Positions 24,450 to 33,228 of a DNA stretch of 64,000 bases are shown here, piece after piece. The first letter of the stretch is position 1. Each line of letters begins with the position of its first letter. This DNA is from Halomontanus rarus (GTDB lineage Archaea; Halobacteriota; Halobacteria; Halobacteriales; Natrialbaceae). The stretch covers positions 1,550,001 through 1,614,000 of the forward strand of contig NZ_CP071597.1 of assembly GCF_017357405.1 (NCBI RefSeq), given 5' to 3'. Under the pieces are notes generated by a model that was not told the origin of the DNA, did no database searches, and saw nothing but the letters and a program-made list of their open reading frames with translations. A program made the translations under genes and the position numbers.

Positions 24450-26123
24450 ATGGCGGACGCAGATTCACTCCAGATCCTGCTGGTCGAGGACAATCCCGGC
24501 GACGCGCGTCTCATCGAGGAGATGCTCCGCGACACCGAGGAACTCGTCCAGCGGATCGACCCCGAACACGCGGAGACCGGCGGCGGACCGCCGACCACCC
24601 ACCACGAGACGCGACTCGAGGACGGTCTCGAGTATCTGGAAGCGAACGGCGACGAGATCAGTGTGATCCTCCTCGATCTGAACCTCCCGGACAGCGCCGG
24701 TATCGAGACGGTCACCACGGTCGTCGAAACCGTAGACGAGACGCCGATCGTCGTCCTGACCGGCGTGAGAGATGGCGACGCCGGCGTACAGGCAATCCAG
24801 CGTGGCGCGCAGGATTACCTCGTCAAAGACGACGTCACCAGCTCCCTGCTGATTCGGACGATCCACCACGCGATCGAGCGACACCGCCAGGAACTCGAGC
24901 GAGCGCGACGACGCGAACAGCTGGAGGCGCTCAATCAGCTCAACCGAATCGGACAGGACATCACTCACGCGGTGATCACGACGTCGACGCGCGAGGAACT
25001 CGAGCAGCAGGTCTGCAAACGGCTCGTCAAGTCCGACGCCTATCGCTTCGCGTGGATCGGTGCGGTGAGCCGCGGCGGCCAGGAGGTGACCCCGCGCGCA
25101 TCGGCGGGCGTCGACGAGGGATACCTCGACGAGGTCACGATCACCGTCGACGACAGCGAGACCGCACAGGGGCCGGCCGGAAAGGCGATCCAGTCCAGAG
25201 AGGTCCACGCGATGCAAAACATCCAGTCCGATCCCGAGTTCGAACCCTGGCGCGAGCAGGCGATCGAACGCGGCTATCAGTCGAGCGTCGCGATCCCGAT
25301 CGTCTACGAGGAACTCATCTACGGCGTCATCAACATCTACTCCACCTCCCCGCGTGCCTTCACGACGCCGGAGACAGATATCCTCGGCCGGCTCGGCGAC
25401 GTCGTCGGCCACGCCATCACCGCCCTCGAGCGAAAGGACGCGCTGGTCAGCGACTCCGTGTTGCAACTCGAGTTTCAGCTCGACGGCGTCGCCGACTCGC
25501 TCGTCTCCCTCTCGAGAGATGAAGACGGAACCGTCCGGATCAACCAGCTGGTTCGAAAAGACGAGACGCTCCACCTCTACGGCACCGTCACCGGCCTGCC
25601 TCGCGAGCGGTTCGAGGAAGGAGCCGAGGAGATCGACGCGATCGCGATCGACGACATTCGCATCCTCTCGCCGGGACAGAACGGGTACGACTTCGAGATC
25701 GTGACGACGACGAGCGTCCCGCTGTTCGAGACGATCGCGACCCACGGCGGCCGAATCCGCACGATCACGATCGACGACGGTGATCTTCGAATGCTCGTCG
25801 AACTCTCTCGGAGCAGCGATACGCGCCAGCTGATCGAACGGGTCGAAGACACCTGTACCGAGGCCAGTTACGTCGCCCAGCGGACGATCGATCGGGCCGA
25901 AACCAGCGTCCTCGACCACTCGGTGCTCGAGTCACAGCTCACCGACAAACAGCGGACCGCCCTCGAGATGGCCTTCTTCGCGGGCTACTTCGACTGGCCG
26001 CGAGCGAGTACCGGCGAGGAGATCGCCGAGCGCCTCGATATCTCGCCGGCGACGTTCACCCAACATCTGCGGGCGGCCGAACAGAAGTTCTTCCAGAGCG
26101 TGTTCAAAGGCGACGAATCGTAG
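24450..26123 (+). CDS. Response regulator with GAF and HTH_10 (Bat-type) output
   Basis: A 557-residue protein. Residues about 5-140 are a receiver domain (LLVEDNPGDARL, ILLDLNLPDSAG, VLTGVRDG, DYLVKDD). Residues about 150-320 form a GAF domain. A bacterio-opsin-activator region follows, and the end is HTH_10: LTDKQRTALEMAFFAGYFDWPR ... ISPATFTQHLRAAEQKFF. It is thus the likely DNA-binding output of the relay begun by the kinase at 21159. The ATG lies two bases after the receiver gene's stop; a GTG at 24444 overlapping that stop is an alternative. Target genes are unknown. Confidence 0.92.
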   Translation: MADADSLQILLVEDNPGDARLIEEMLRDTEELVQRIDPEHAETGGGPPTTHHETRLEDGLEYLEANGDEISVILLDLNLPDSAGIETVTTVVETVDETPIVVLTGVRDGDAGVQAIQRGAQDYLVKDDVTSSLLIRTIHHAIERHRQELERARRREQLEALNQLNRIGQDITHAVITTSTREELEQQVCKRLVKSDAYRFAWIGAVSRGGQEVTPRASAGVDEGYLDEVTITVDDSETAQGPAGKAIQSREVHAMQNIQSDPEFEPWREQAIERGYQSSVAIPIVYEELIYGVINIYSTSPRAFTTPETDILGRLGDVVGHAITALERKDALVSDSVLQLEFQLDGVADSLVSLSRDEDGTVRINQLVRKDETLHLYGTVTGLPRERFEEGAEEIDAIAIDDIRILSPGQNGYDFEIVTTTSVPLFETIATHGGRIRTITIDDGDLRMLVELSRSSDTRQLIERVEDTCTEASYVAQRTIDRAETSVLDHSVLESQLTDKQRTALEMAFFAGYFDWPRASTGEEIAERLDISPATFTQHLRAAEQKFFQSVFKGDES

Positions 26124-26315
26124 TCACAGGCAGTCGAGATCGACTCCCGTTTCGTTTCACCACTCCTCGCTCTTTGCACCTCGCTCCTCTCTTCTCCCGT
26201 CCTCGAGTCGATCGACGAAATCGAACCGGGAGTCGACACTCGAGTGCGTCGATAGGGTGTCGATGTGTCTGTGTGATGTTATGGGTACGAACTCGAACTC
26301 GGCAAAAAAGTCGAT

Positions 26316-26909
26316 TCACGCGCTGCGAGGCTCGGTCGCGGGCGACGTAACGTCCTCGTCGATCGTGCGACTCGCCATGGCCACGAAAACCATCGAGAGT
26401 CCAGTTGCGAGGAGGCTCACGCCGACGAACAGTCCGACGACCCAGGTGGCGTCAGCGGGGAAGCCGGCCCAGAGGAAGGCGGCCAAGAGCACGGAGATCG
26501 CACCGCTGGCTGCGATCCAGCCCCGTCCCGATCGGCTGCCCATCCGGAGGCTCATCCAGAGTTCGGTCGCGCCGTCGACCAGCAGGTAGGCGACGAACAG
26601 GAGCGTCAGGCTCACCAGTCCGAGGGCTGGGTTCGCGAGTACGAGGACGCCGGCGATCACGCCGACGACCGCGAGGGCGATCTGCCAGAACGAGCCCGCC
26701 CAGCTTTCGGCGGAAAACGCGTGGACGCCGTGGACGATCCCGCTCACGACCAGCAGTGCACCGAGGCCGTACGCCAGCGAAAGTCCCGAGACGAGCGGGA
26801 ACGCGATCGCGAGAAGGCCGACCAGCGCGATCACGCCGCCCGTGAGTGCGAGCGTGCGCCAGCTCGTTCGGAAGTCACCGTATCGTTGGGTTTCAGTCGT
26901 CGTGGTCAT
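26316..26909 (-). CDS. HdeD family (DUF308) membrane protein
   Basis: A 197-residue protein with six hydrophobic helices arranged as three related pairs, typical of HdeD/DUF308. Readable stretches are GVIALVGLLAIAFPLVSGLSLAYGLGALLVVSG and WIAASGAISVLLAAFLWAGFP. In enterobacteria HdeD is linked to acid resistance; in haloarchaea the role is unknown. The start MTTTTETQRYGDF at 26909 is preferred over a start three codons earlier. The gene is isolated. Confidence 0.85.
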   Translation of the reverse strand: MTTTTETQRYGDFRTSWRTLALTGGVIALVGLLAIAFPLVSGLSLAYGLGALLVVSGIVHGVHAFSAESWAGSFWQIALAVVGVIAGVLVLANPALGLVSLTLLFVAYLLVDGATELWMSLRMGSRSGRGWIAASGAISVLLAAFLWAGFPADATWVVGLFVGVSLLATGLSMVFVAMASRTIDEDVTSPATEPRSA

Positions 26910-27295
26910 TGAATTCACCGAATACTCTTACGACGTGTGAGGATATAAAACAGATAGACGGGTTGACAGTATCTCAGGAGAACGGACCGGTCAGAAACCG
27001 GAACCGAGCCGTTCCGGACTGGCGCTTCGCTCAGACGGGGCGAACTCACTCTGCAACCAGTAGGAGCGAGCAGGAAAACGAATCCGAAATGACAGCGAAC
27101 CGTCCCGTCCCAAGCGAAGATCCGGGGGCGACGAGCAGACGACCGCAATACGGTCGGCTCGAATCGTAGTTATCGAACGTGAGTGGACATTCGATCAAAC
27201 GACGACCACGCCGCCAACGCATGAGGACATTTGGTCATTACTATCGCCAAATCGTCTGTCGATAGTGATAATAAGGGCCGAATCGAGCGACAAAT
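26910..27295. other. Gene-free divergent region between hdeD-like and kinase genes
   Basis: These 386 bases hold no plausible coding frame. The right end carries the inverted repeat described at 27237-27275; the rest shows nothing beyond short AT-rich patches (for example ggatataaaacag near 26940-26952, reading as a promoter for the leftward gene). Confidence 0.5.
27237..27275 (+). promoter_or_regulatory. Inverted repeat and TATA-like box upstream of the membrane kinase
   Basis: The arms actatcg (27240-27246) and cgatagt (27260-27266) are perfectly complementary. The match extends to ten bases with one mismatch. The adjoining gataata (about 27266-27272) sits about 27 nt before the ATG at 27296. 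The layout suggests an operator overlapping a promoter. Confidence 0.4.
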
Positions 27296-28459
27296 ATGCG
27301 CGTTTCGTTCACTCCGAGCGAGAACACGGTTCCATATTTCCTCGTCGGATTCGGAGTTTTCCTCGGTCTGATGCTCGTCGGCGAGTGGCTGTTTTTTGCG
27401 CGCGATTTAACAGCGATGCTGCTCGGAACTGCCCTCACACTGCCGTTGAACGTGGCGATCGTGTTCGGCGGCTACTGGCTCTCCCGTCGCGAGTACTCGT
27501 TCGATCGGAGCCTCCGGATCGCAGCGTGGGTCGTCGCGGGCGTCGTCCTCTTTACCCTGATGAACCTCGTGCTGATGGCGATCATCTCGCCCGAAAGCCT
27601 GTGGTACGCCGTCGGCTGGCTTCGCTGGGCGATCTCCACCAGCGCGGCGATCGCGCTCCTCATCGGAATCATCGAGGCTCGGGCCATCGAACGGGAAGTC
27701 GCCGCCGAGCAGGCGGCTCTCGAGGCCGAGTACATCGACGCCCAGCGGGAGTGGCTGGACTACCTGAACGCCTTGCTCCGACACGAGGTTCTGAACAACG
27801 CGAACGTCATCAGCGGCTACGCGTCCGTCCTGCTCGAGGACGAGGACGTCCCGGAGTCGTCCCGCGACCGCCTGGCGGTGATCCACCGACAGAGCCGAGA
27901 GATGGCCGACGTCGTTCGAGACGTGCGGATCCTGTTAGAGTCCCTCGAGGAACCGCCGACGTTCGAAGCGACGGACCTCTCTGCAGTGTTGAAACGCGAA
28001 GTCGAGAGTCTTCGAAATTTGCCCGAAGACGTCGACGTCGAGGCGTCCATTCCGGAGTCGGCGTTCGTGCGCGCCGACGACCTGCTGCCCCGACTGTTTT
28101 CGAACCTGCTCGCAAACGCGGTCGAACACAACGACAGTCCGACGCCGCGGGTTCGCGTCACCGTCGAGACGGGTCCCGAAACCGTCCGCGTCCGGATCGA
28201 AGACGACGGACCGGGAATCCCCGAGGGAAAACTCGAGAGACTGTTCGAGCGCGATATCGCCGGGAACGGCGATCACGGTATCGGTCTGTACCTCGTGCGA
28301 CGACTGGCCGACCGCTACGACGGGACGGTCGAGGTGACGGCAACCGGACCGGAGGGAACCGTGTTCACCGTCGAGTTGCCACGCGTTCGGACGGATACCG
28401 AGCAGTCGTCGGTTCCATCGACGAGCGAAGCGGCCGTATCGATCGAAGCGCCGCAGTGA
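27296..28459 (+). CDS. Membrane sensor histidine kinase
   Basis: A 387-residue kinase. Residues about 10-130 contain four hydrophobic segments (YFLVGFGVFLGLMLVGEWL, LLGTALTLPLNVAIVFGGYWL, AAWVVAGVVLFTLMNLVLMAI, AISTSAAIALLIGII). A coiled linker follows, then an H-box LNALLRHEVLNNANVISGY, and a HATPase with LLANAVEHND, DDGPGIPEG and GIGLYLVRRL. There is no PAS domain, so sensing is probably membrane-based. No receiver gene is adjacent, as is common in haloarchaea. Confidence 0.9.
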   Translation: MRVSFTPSENTVPYFLVGFGVFLGLMLVGEWLFFARDLTAMLLGTALTLPLNVAIVFGGYWLSRREYSFDRSLRIAAWVVAGVVLFTLMNLVLMAIISPESLWYAVGWLRWAISTSAAIALLIGIIEARAIEREVAAEQAALEAEYIDAQREWLDYLNALLRHEVLNNANVISGYASVLLEDEDVPESSRDRLAVIHRQSREMADVVRDVRILLESLEEPPTFEATDLSAVLKREVESLRNLPEDVDVEASIPESAFVRADDLLPRLFSNLLANAVEHNDSPTPRVRVTVETGPETVRVRIEDDGPGIPEGKLERLFERDIAGNGDHGIGLYLVRRLADRYDGTVEVTATGPEGTVFTVELPRVRTDTEQSSVPSTSEAAVSIEAPQ

Positions 28460-28559
28460 GCTATTAGAATCGGTAATCGGATGTTGAACCGTTCCGTGTC
28501 GCCCCCTTCCTAGAGAACGTTCCCGAACGATTACTTCGATCGGGAGCCACGTTCGAACC

Positions 28560-28769
28560 GTGTCCGAGGATGAGGGTGCGCGAGACGGGAACCAAGAGGA
28601 AGGGGGAGAGGGAGAGAGGGGACGGAAACAGCGACGAGAACGGGGACCAGAACGAGAACGAGAACCAGAACGAGAGCGAGAGCGAGAGTGCGAAATCTGT
28701 GGAAGTCGAGTGCCCGCGCCAGCGTATCACGAGCACTTGCTCAAGGAGTGTCCGGGCGAACGCGAGTGA
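28560..28769 (+). CDS. Small zinc finger protein with a Glu/Arg repeat
   Basis: A 69-residue protein from a GTG start. Its C-terminus, ECEICGSRVPAPAYHEHLLKEC, carries C-x2-C and a downstream His and Cys, a zinc-finger pattern common in small haloarchaeal proteins. The preceding residues, about 12-43, are a Glu/Arg/Gly low-complexity run encoded by purine-rich hexamers, so only the last 27 residues look like a folded domain. It ends one base before the convergent arcS stop. No function is known. Confidence 0.55.
   Translation: MSEDEGARDGNQEEGGEGERGRKQRRERGPEREREPERERERECEICGSRVPAPAYHEHLLKECPGERE
28590..28690. repeat. Purine-rich hexanucleotide repeats (gagaac / gagcga type)
   Basis: Degenerate tandem hexamers run through the N-terminal half of the small zinc finger gene and encode alternating Arg/Glu. 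No strand-specific structure is evident beyond the purine bias. Confidence 0.75.
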
Positions 28770-30533
28770 CTACTTCTCTTCGACGTGTCGAATCTCGCAG
28801 GCGATCCCGCGCGTACTCTCGGCCATCTCGCGGCCGAACATCTCGGCGCGGCCGACGCCGAAGGCCTTTGGCCCCTCGACGACGACCTCGTCGCCCACTC
28901 GAACGTCCGCGTCGGCGTCGACGACGCCCGGCGCGAGGACGCTGCCGTGAGGAACGAAGCCGTCGATCTCCACCCGTTTCGTCGGCGCGTCGCTCTCGGC
29001 CCACCGCCTGGCACCCTCGAGCGTGAAGGAGAGCGTGCCGTACTGGGGAACCATCGTCGCCAGTTGCGTGTCCTCGTCGTCTCGAACCTGAATCTTCGGG
29101 TAGCGACTGGTCGTCCGCAGGTCCTCGAAGAGGTTGTCGCCCGCGCCGTCGCCGAGTACGTAGTCGGCGATCGCCCTGACGGTGTTGTGTTCGCGCTCGC
29201 GTTTGGAGTACTTCGACTCGCCCGAGAGCGCGCTCGAGAGGTTCGCGAGCGACTCGTCGTCGGTGGGGTGGCCGCCCTCGGGGACGGTGTACGTGATCTC
29301 GTCCACGAGGTCGAGGTCGGCCGCGACGCGCTCGACGATCTCGCGGTAGCCCTCGTCGGGGACGTGGGCGACGATCTCGGGATACTCGTTGCGCTCGAGG
29401 TAGCGCCGGAGCACGCGCGCGACGAAGTCCTTCTCGTCTTCGGACCACCGGCCCGTTACCACGGTGTCGTAGTGCTGTGCGGGGTAGGTGGTCTCGAGTT
29501 CCTGCGGGACGACGCCGATCGGGGAGGTCATCGAGGCGAGGTGGCCCCGCCACCGGATGGCGTCGTGGAACTGGCCGTGGCTCTGTGACTCGCTGTAGGG
29601 TTTCCGGGCCGAACAGGGGACCAGGACGAGCGGGTTCCGGAAACGATTGCGGTAGCGGGTGGTGACGCGGTCGGCGAAGCGCTGGATCTCCACGCGGCGG
29701 AGGGTGTCCTCGGTGGCGGCGTCGAGGTCTGCCTCCCGGAGGATCGGCGTCCGCTCTTCGAGGTAGCGCCACTGCGAGTCGAGTTCCCGCATGGCGGCGG
29801 TGAGCCACTGTTCGTGGCGGGCCTGCCCCTCGATGTAGTCGCGGAGCCGACCGTCGCGGATGCGCCGGCGGACGACGGCGAGTTCGGCTTCGAGGGCGTT
29901 GCGGTTGTGGTCGGCGCAGTCCTCGCGAGTGAACTCCTCGCGAGGGGACTGACAGGCCGGACACGCGCAGGGTAGTTCCTCGAGGTCCTCGAGGTAGTAC
30001 TCGCCCTCGGTGGTGAGGTACTTCCCCTGCGTGCCTTTCACGACGGCCTTCGCGGCGTCGAAACAGTCGACGCCGGCGTAGGCGAGGAGGGCGACGTTTC
30101 GGGGCGTCGCGACGCCCGAGAAACAGAGGGCGGTGTCGACGGGGATCGCCTCCCGAGTGTCGACGACGGCTTCGACGAGCGCCGCGCCGTGGCCCATCGC
30201 CGACTGGACGTTCGAGAGGATGTAGGCGTCCGTGCCCTGCGTCGTGGCGCTCTCGCTCGAGATCACGGCGGCACTCGGATAGTCGACGGCGGGGGAGTCG
30301 ACGGCGAACGACTCCTGTACCTCCGGGGCGGTGCCGCCGGGGAAGGCGCGGTGTGGCAAGACGGTCAGCTGTGAGTCGTCACCCTCGGGAAGCTCGCGGT
30401 CGGCCGCCCACAGCGAGCCGGCGTCTGCGAGGAGGTCGCCGACGAGCGCGGGCGTCGTCCGGGCCTCGGCGAGTCGCAACTCGCCGATGCGCGCGGCCCC
30501 GTCGCGCTCGTGGACCTCGAAGTACTCGGTCAT
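28770..30533 (-). CDS. arcS: Archaeosine synthase subunit alpha ArcS
   Basis: A 587-residue enzyme that modifies preQ0 already inserted at G15 of tRNA. The N-terminal half is TGT-like with a zinc site (CACPACQS) but without the TDSGSFQ catalytic motif of TgtA. The centre holds the ArcS signature PCSARKPYSESQSHGQFH. The C-terminus is a PUA domain (VEIDGFVPHGSVLAPGVVDADADVRVGDEVVVEGPKAFGVGRAEM). Length and order match the euryarchaeal long form. Its partner RaSEA is at 1951-3048 and TgtA at 33229-34707, with a TRAM protein and a kinase between ArcS and TgtA on the same strand. Confidence 0.93.
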   Translation of the reverse strand: MTEYFEVHERDGAARIGELRLAEARTTPALVGDLLADAGSLWAADRELPEGDDSQLTVLPHRAFPGGTAPEVQESFAVDSPAVDYPSAAVISSESATTQGTDAYILSNVQSAMGHGAALVEAVVDTREAIPVDTALCFSGVATPRNVALLAYAGVDCFDAAKAVVKGTQGKYLTTEGEYYLEDLEELPCACPACQSPREEFTREDCADHNRNALEAELAVVRRRIRDGRLRDYIEGQARHEQWLTAAMRELDSQWRYLEERTPILREADLDAATEDTLRRVEIQRFADRVTTRYRNRFRNPLVLVPCSARKPYSESQSHGQFHDAIRWRGHLASMTSPIGVVPQELETTYPAQHYDTVVTGRWSEDEKDFVARVLRRYLERNEYPEIVAHVPDEGYREIVERVAADLDLVDEITYTVPEGGHPTDDESLANLSSALSGESKYSKREREHNTVRAIADYVLGDGAGDNLFEDLRTTSRYPKIQVRDDEDTQLATMVPQYGTLSFTLEGARRWAESDAPTKRVEIDGFVPHGSVLAPGVVDADADVRVGDEVVVEGPKAFGVGRAEMFGREMAESTRGIACEIRHVEEK

Positions 30534-30637
30534 ACGCGAAGTGAACCGGGAGCGCGAAAGAGGTTGTCGATAGCGAGCGGGAGTTCCCCCCTCGAGCGGT
30601 GCGCACCGTCACCGTCGGAGAAACGGGACCGCGGTCG

Positions 30638-31021
30638 CTACGCCCGCTCGAGGAACGTCGCCGTCGCCGACGTGTGTCCGCGGTTGAACGAGAGGACCTT
30701 GACGCGGACGACGTCCCCGACCTCGACGTCGTCCGGAACGTCCTCGACGAAGATCACGAATCCCTCGACCTTGCCGAGGGCGTGGCGCTCGCCCGAGTGG
30801 TGGCGCGTGAACTCCTGAACGCCGATTTCCCTGACGTCGCCCAGTTCGACCGGCGGCTCGCGTCCCTGAGCGTCGCGATGTCGGTCCAGCGACTCGCGTT
30901 CGGCCTCGCTCAGTTCCCGCGAGTGCGTCCCGGAGCGACCGCCGAAGACGCGTCTGACCAGCCAGGCGAGGACGACGATCCCGACGATGATCCCGATCAC
31001 GAGCGACCCGGTCTGAAGCAT
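30638..31021 (-). CDS. Membrane-anchored TRAM domain protein
   Basis: A 127-residue protein with an N-terminal membrane helix (LVIGIIVGIVVLAWLVRRVF). A charged linker follows, then a C-terminal TRAM domain of about 60 residues (VELGDVREIGVQEFTRHHSGERHALGKVEGFVIFVEDVPDDVEVGDVVRVKVLSFNRGHTSATATFLE). TRAM is an RNA-binding beta-barrel found in RNA-modifying enzymes; free-standing archaeal TRAM proteins act as RNA chaperones. A position between arcS and tgtA fits a tRNA-related role, but the membrane anchor is unusual for that. Confidence in the domain is high and in the role low. Confidence 0.85.
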   Translation of the reverse strand: MLQTGSLVIGIIVGIVVLAWLVRRVFGGRSGTHSRELSEAERESLDRHRDAQGREPPVELGDVREIGVQEFTRHHSGERHALGKVEGFVIFVEDVPDDVEVGDVVRVKVLSFNRGHTSATATFLERA

Positions 31022-31248
31022 GTCCGTATCGACTCCGCTCGGCCCTCTTCGCTGTTCTGGTTCGAGGTTCGGGTCGGGCCCGCGGGCGGTGGTCCGGACT
31101 CACTCGAGGCAGTTCGGTTGGGGAGCGTGACCGAAGCGGAGCCGAAAGAAAAGAACGAGAGAAACGAGAGTGTCGGAGGTGAAGACCAACCGCCGCGCTC
31201 GAGGCGACCCGGTGACAGGAACTCGAACGGCTCGAGCCGAAACCGGAA

Positions 31249-33021
31249 TTACCGATCGACGACGGTCACACCGCGAATTTCGAACCGTGCGCCGCCGTCG
31301 GCCCCCTCGCCGACGCCGATCTCCCAGCCGTGTGCCTCGGCGATCTGTTCGACGATCGCGAGTCCGAATCCGGTTCCGTTCTCGGAGGTCGTGTATCCGG
31401 AGTCGAACACCGTCTCCCATTCGTCGGGATCGATTCCGGGGCCGTCATCCTCGAGGGCGAAGCCGACTGCGGTTCCGTCGTCGTCTGTCAGCGCCTCGAC
31501 GGTGACGGTAACGGTCTCACCACCGTGGTCGACCGCGTTGCGGAACACGTTTTCGACGAGCTGTAACAGTCGATCGCGGTCAGCCTCGAGTCGGACGTCG
31601 TCGGCGACGTGGAGCGTCGCCTCGTCACTCGAGACGCGTGTCCAGGCCTCTTCGAGGGTCGATCGGAGGGAGACCGGTGTCACCGTGAGCGCCGCGTTGC
31701 CCTGTCGGGCGAGCAAGAGAACGTCGTCGATGAGCCGCTGCATTCGCTCGAGGGAGTCCTCGGCGTGCTCGAGGCGGTCGACATCGTCCGTTTGCCGCGC
31801 CAGCTCGACGTAGCCGCGGGCGACGTTCAGCGGGTTGCGGAGGTCGTGAGCGACGACGCTCGCGAACTCCTCGAGGCGCTGTCGCCGACGTTCGCTCTCT
31901 CGTTTGTGTTCGATCTCTGCGGTGATGTCGATGGTTGCGCCGACGAGGCCGCGGATCGTGCCGTCGTCGTCGGTCCACGGGACCTTGGACGTCGTCGTCC
32001 AGCGGTCGGGGCCGTCTGCCGGTTCGTAGCGTTCGACCTTGTCGACGATCGGCTCACCGGTCTCGATGACGCGTCGATCGTCCGCGTACGACTCGTCCGA
32101 GAGATTCGACGCGAAGAGGTCGTGATCGGTCTTTCCGAGGAACTGTTCGGGGTCAGTCAGACGTTCACCGTCGGGCGTTTCGATCGGCGGATCCACCTGG
32201 TCGTTGCTCGCGCGGATGTGACGAGCGTGTTCGTCTTTTGCGTACAGCGAGAGCGGCAGGCGCTCCATCATCGACTCGAAGATCAGGTGATCGGTCAGGA
32301 CGGTCTCTCGGTCGCTCGGACCGGGGACCGTGTGAACGACGACCGCGGTACGGTCGACGGTCACCGGAATAGCGGTGTACTCTCGTTCGACGGACGAACC
32401 AGTCGCGGACCGGGCGACGAGGTTCCCCGACCACCGTTCGCGCTCGCCGGCACAGACGGCCTCGAGCCCCTCGGTTTCGGACCCGTAAAGCGACGCGACC
32501 GGTCGGTCGAGCAGGTCGTCAGGGTCGCGACCGACGATCTCGGCGAAGCGGCCGAACAGAGCCGTGATTCGACCCGTCCTCGAGACGAGTGCGACGCCGT
32601 CGGTCGCGACGTCGGCGGTTCGATCGGCGACCGTCTCGAGCGTCGCCGCTCGTCGCTTCGCGACCGCCGCCTCGATTCTGGCGGCGAGAATCGCCGTCGC
32701 ACCCGGTGTCGATGGATCGACGCACTCGGCGGACGTGGCCGACTCGTCCCCGGTCGGCACGTCGGGCGCGGCGAATCGAACGACCGGCACGGTCGGATAG
32801 TCGGCGTCGACCGTCGCCAGAAACGATCTGTCCCCACCGACGAGCTGCGAGCCGACGACGAGACAGTCGACACCGCCGCCCGCGAGCCGGTTGTGCGCCG
32901 CCGTCGTCGTCGGGACGGAAACGACCGTCTCGTCGGACAGTTCGTCGGCGAGTTGCGACCGATCGATCTCGTCACTCGCGACGAGGAGTATCCGAATCGG
33001 ACTGGAGACGGGTGAAATCAT
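31249..33021 (-). CDS. Sensor histidine kinase with receiver-like and PAS domains
   Basis: A 590-residue cytosolic kinase. Residues 1-120 resemble a receiver fold (PIRILLVASDEIDRSQLADEL, DCLVVGSQLVG) but the phospho-acceptor motif is not convincing, so it may be degenerate. A PAS-like domain (TDGVALVSRTGRITALFGRF...) and a second PAS (MERLPLSLYAKDEHARHIRASND ... GLVGATIDITAE) follow. HisKA has SVVAHDLRNPLNVARGY and the HATPase has VENVFRNAVDHG, DDGPGI and GTGFGLAIV. ATG at 33021 gives MISPVSSPIRILLV; an ATG 18 bases upstream is also possible. It lies between arcS/TRAM and tgtA on the same strand, but long gaps argue against one transcript. Confidence 0.88.
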   Translation of the reverse strand: MISPVSSPIRILLVASDEIDRSQLADELSDETVVSVPTTTAAHNRLAGGGVDCLVVGSQLVGGDRSFLATVDADYPTVPVVRFAAPDVPTGDESATSAECVDPSTPGATAILAARIEAAVAKRRAATLETVADRTADVATDGVALVSRTGRITALFGRFAEIVGRDPDDLLDRPVASLYGSETEGLEAVCAGERERWSGNLVARSATGSSVEREYTAIPVTVDRTAVVVHTVPGPSDRETVLTDHLIFESMMERLPLSLYAKDEHARHIRASNDQVDPPIETPDGERLTDPEQFLGKTDHDLFASNLSDESYADDRRVIETGEPIVDKVERYEPADGPDRWTTTSKVPWTDDDGTIRGLVGATIDITAEIEHKRESERRRQRLEEFASVVAHDLRNPLNVARGYVELARQTDDVDRLEHAEDSLERMQRLIDDVLLLARQGNAALTVTPVSLRSTLEEAWTRVSSDEATLHVADDVRLEADRDRLLQLVENVFRNAVDHGGETVTVTVEALTDDDGTAVGFALEDDGPGIDPDEWETVFDSGYTTSENGTGFGLAIVEQIAEAHGWEIGVGEGADGGARFEIRGVTVVDR

Positions 33022-33228
33022 CAGGGTTGTACTCGCCACGACTTGGTGAGGGGTTTACAAGAAAGAACCGGCCAGAAGATGACGCCATTCGGTACGTAGT
33101 GTCGGTTTGTGGCGATCGCTTCGAACGGTTCGTGGTCCCGCTGCTCTCGTCGAGGGGAGAATACCAATATCGACGACGGTTCATCGACTGCTCACCGGCG
33201 GTTTCGATGTGTGTCTGTCCGTTGTGTG

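Noticed and set aside
31249..31624. Possible shared transcript of tgtA, kinase, TRAM and arcS
   Set aside because: All are on the minus strand, but gaps of about 100-230 bp and TATA-like boxes before tgtA argue for separate transcription.
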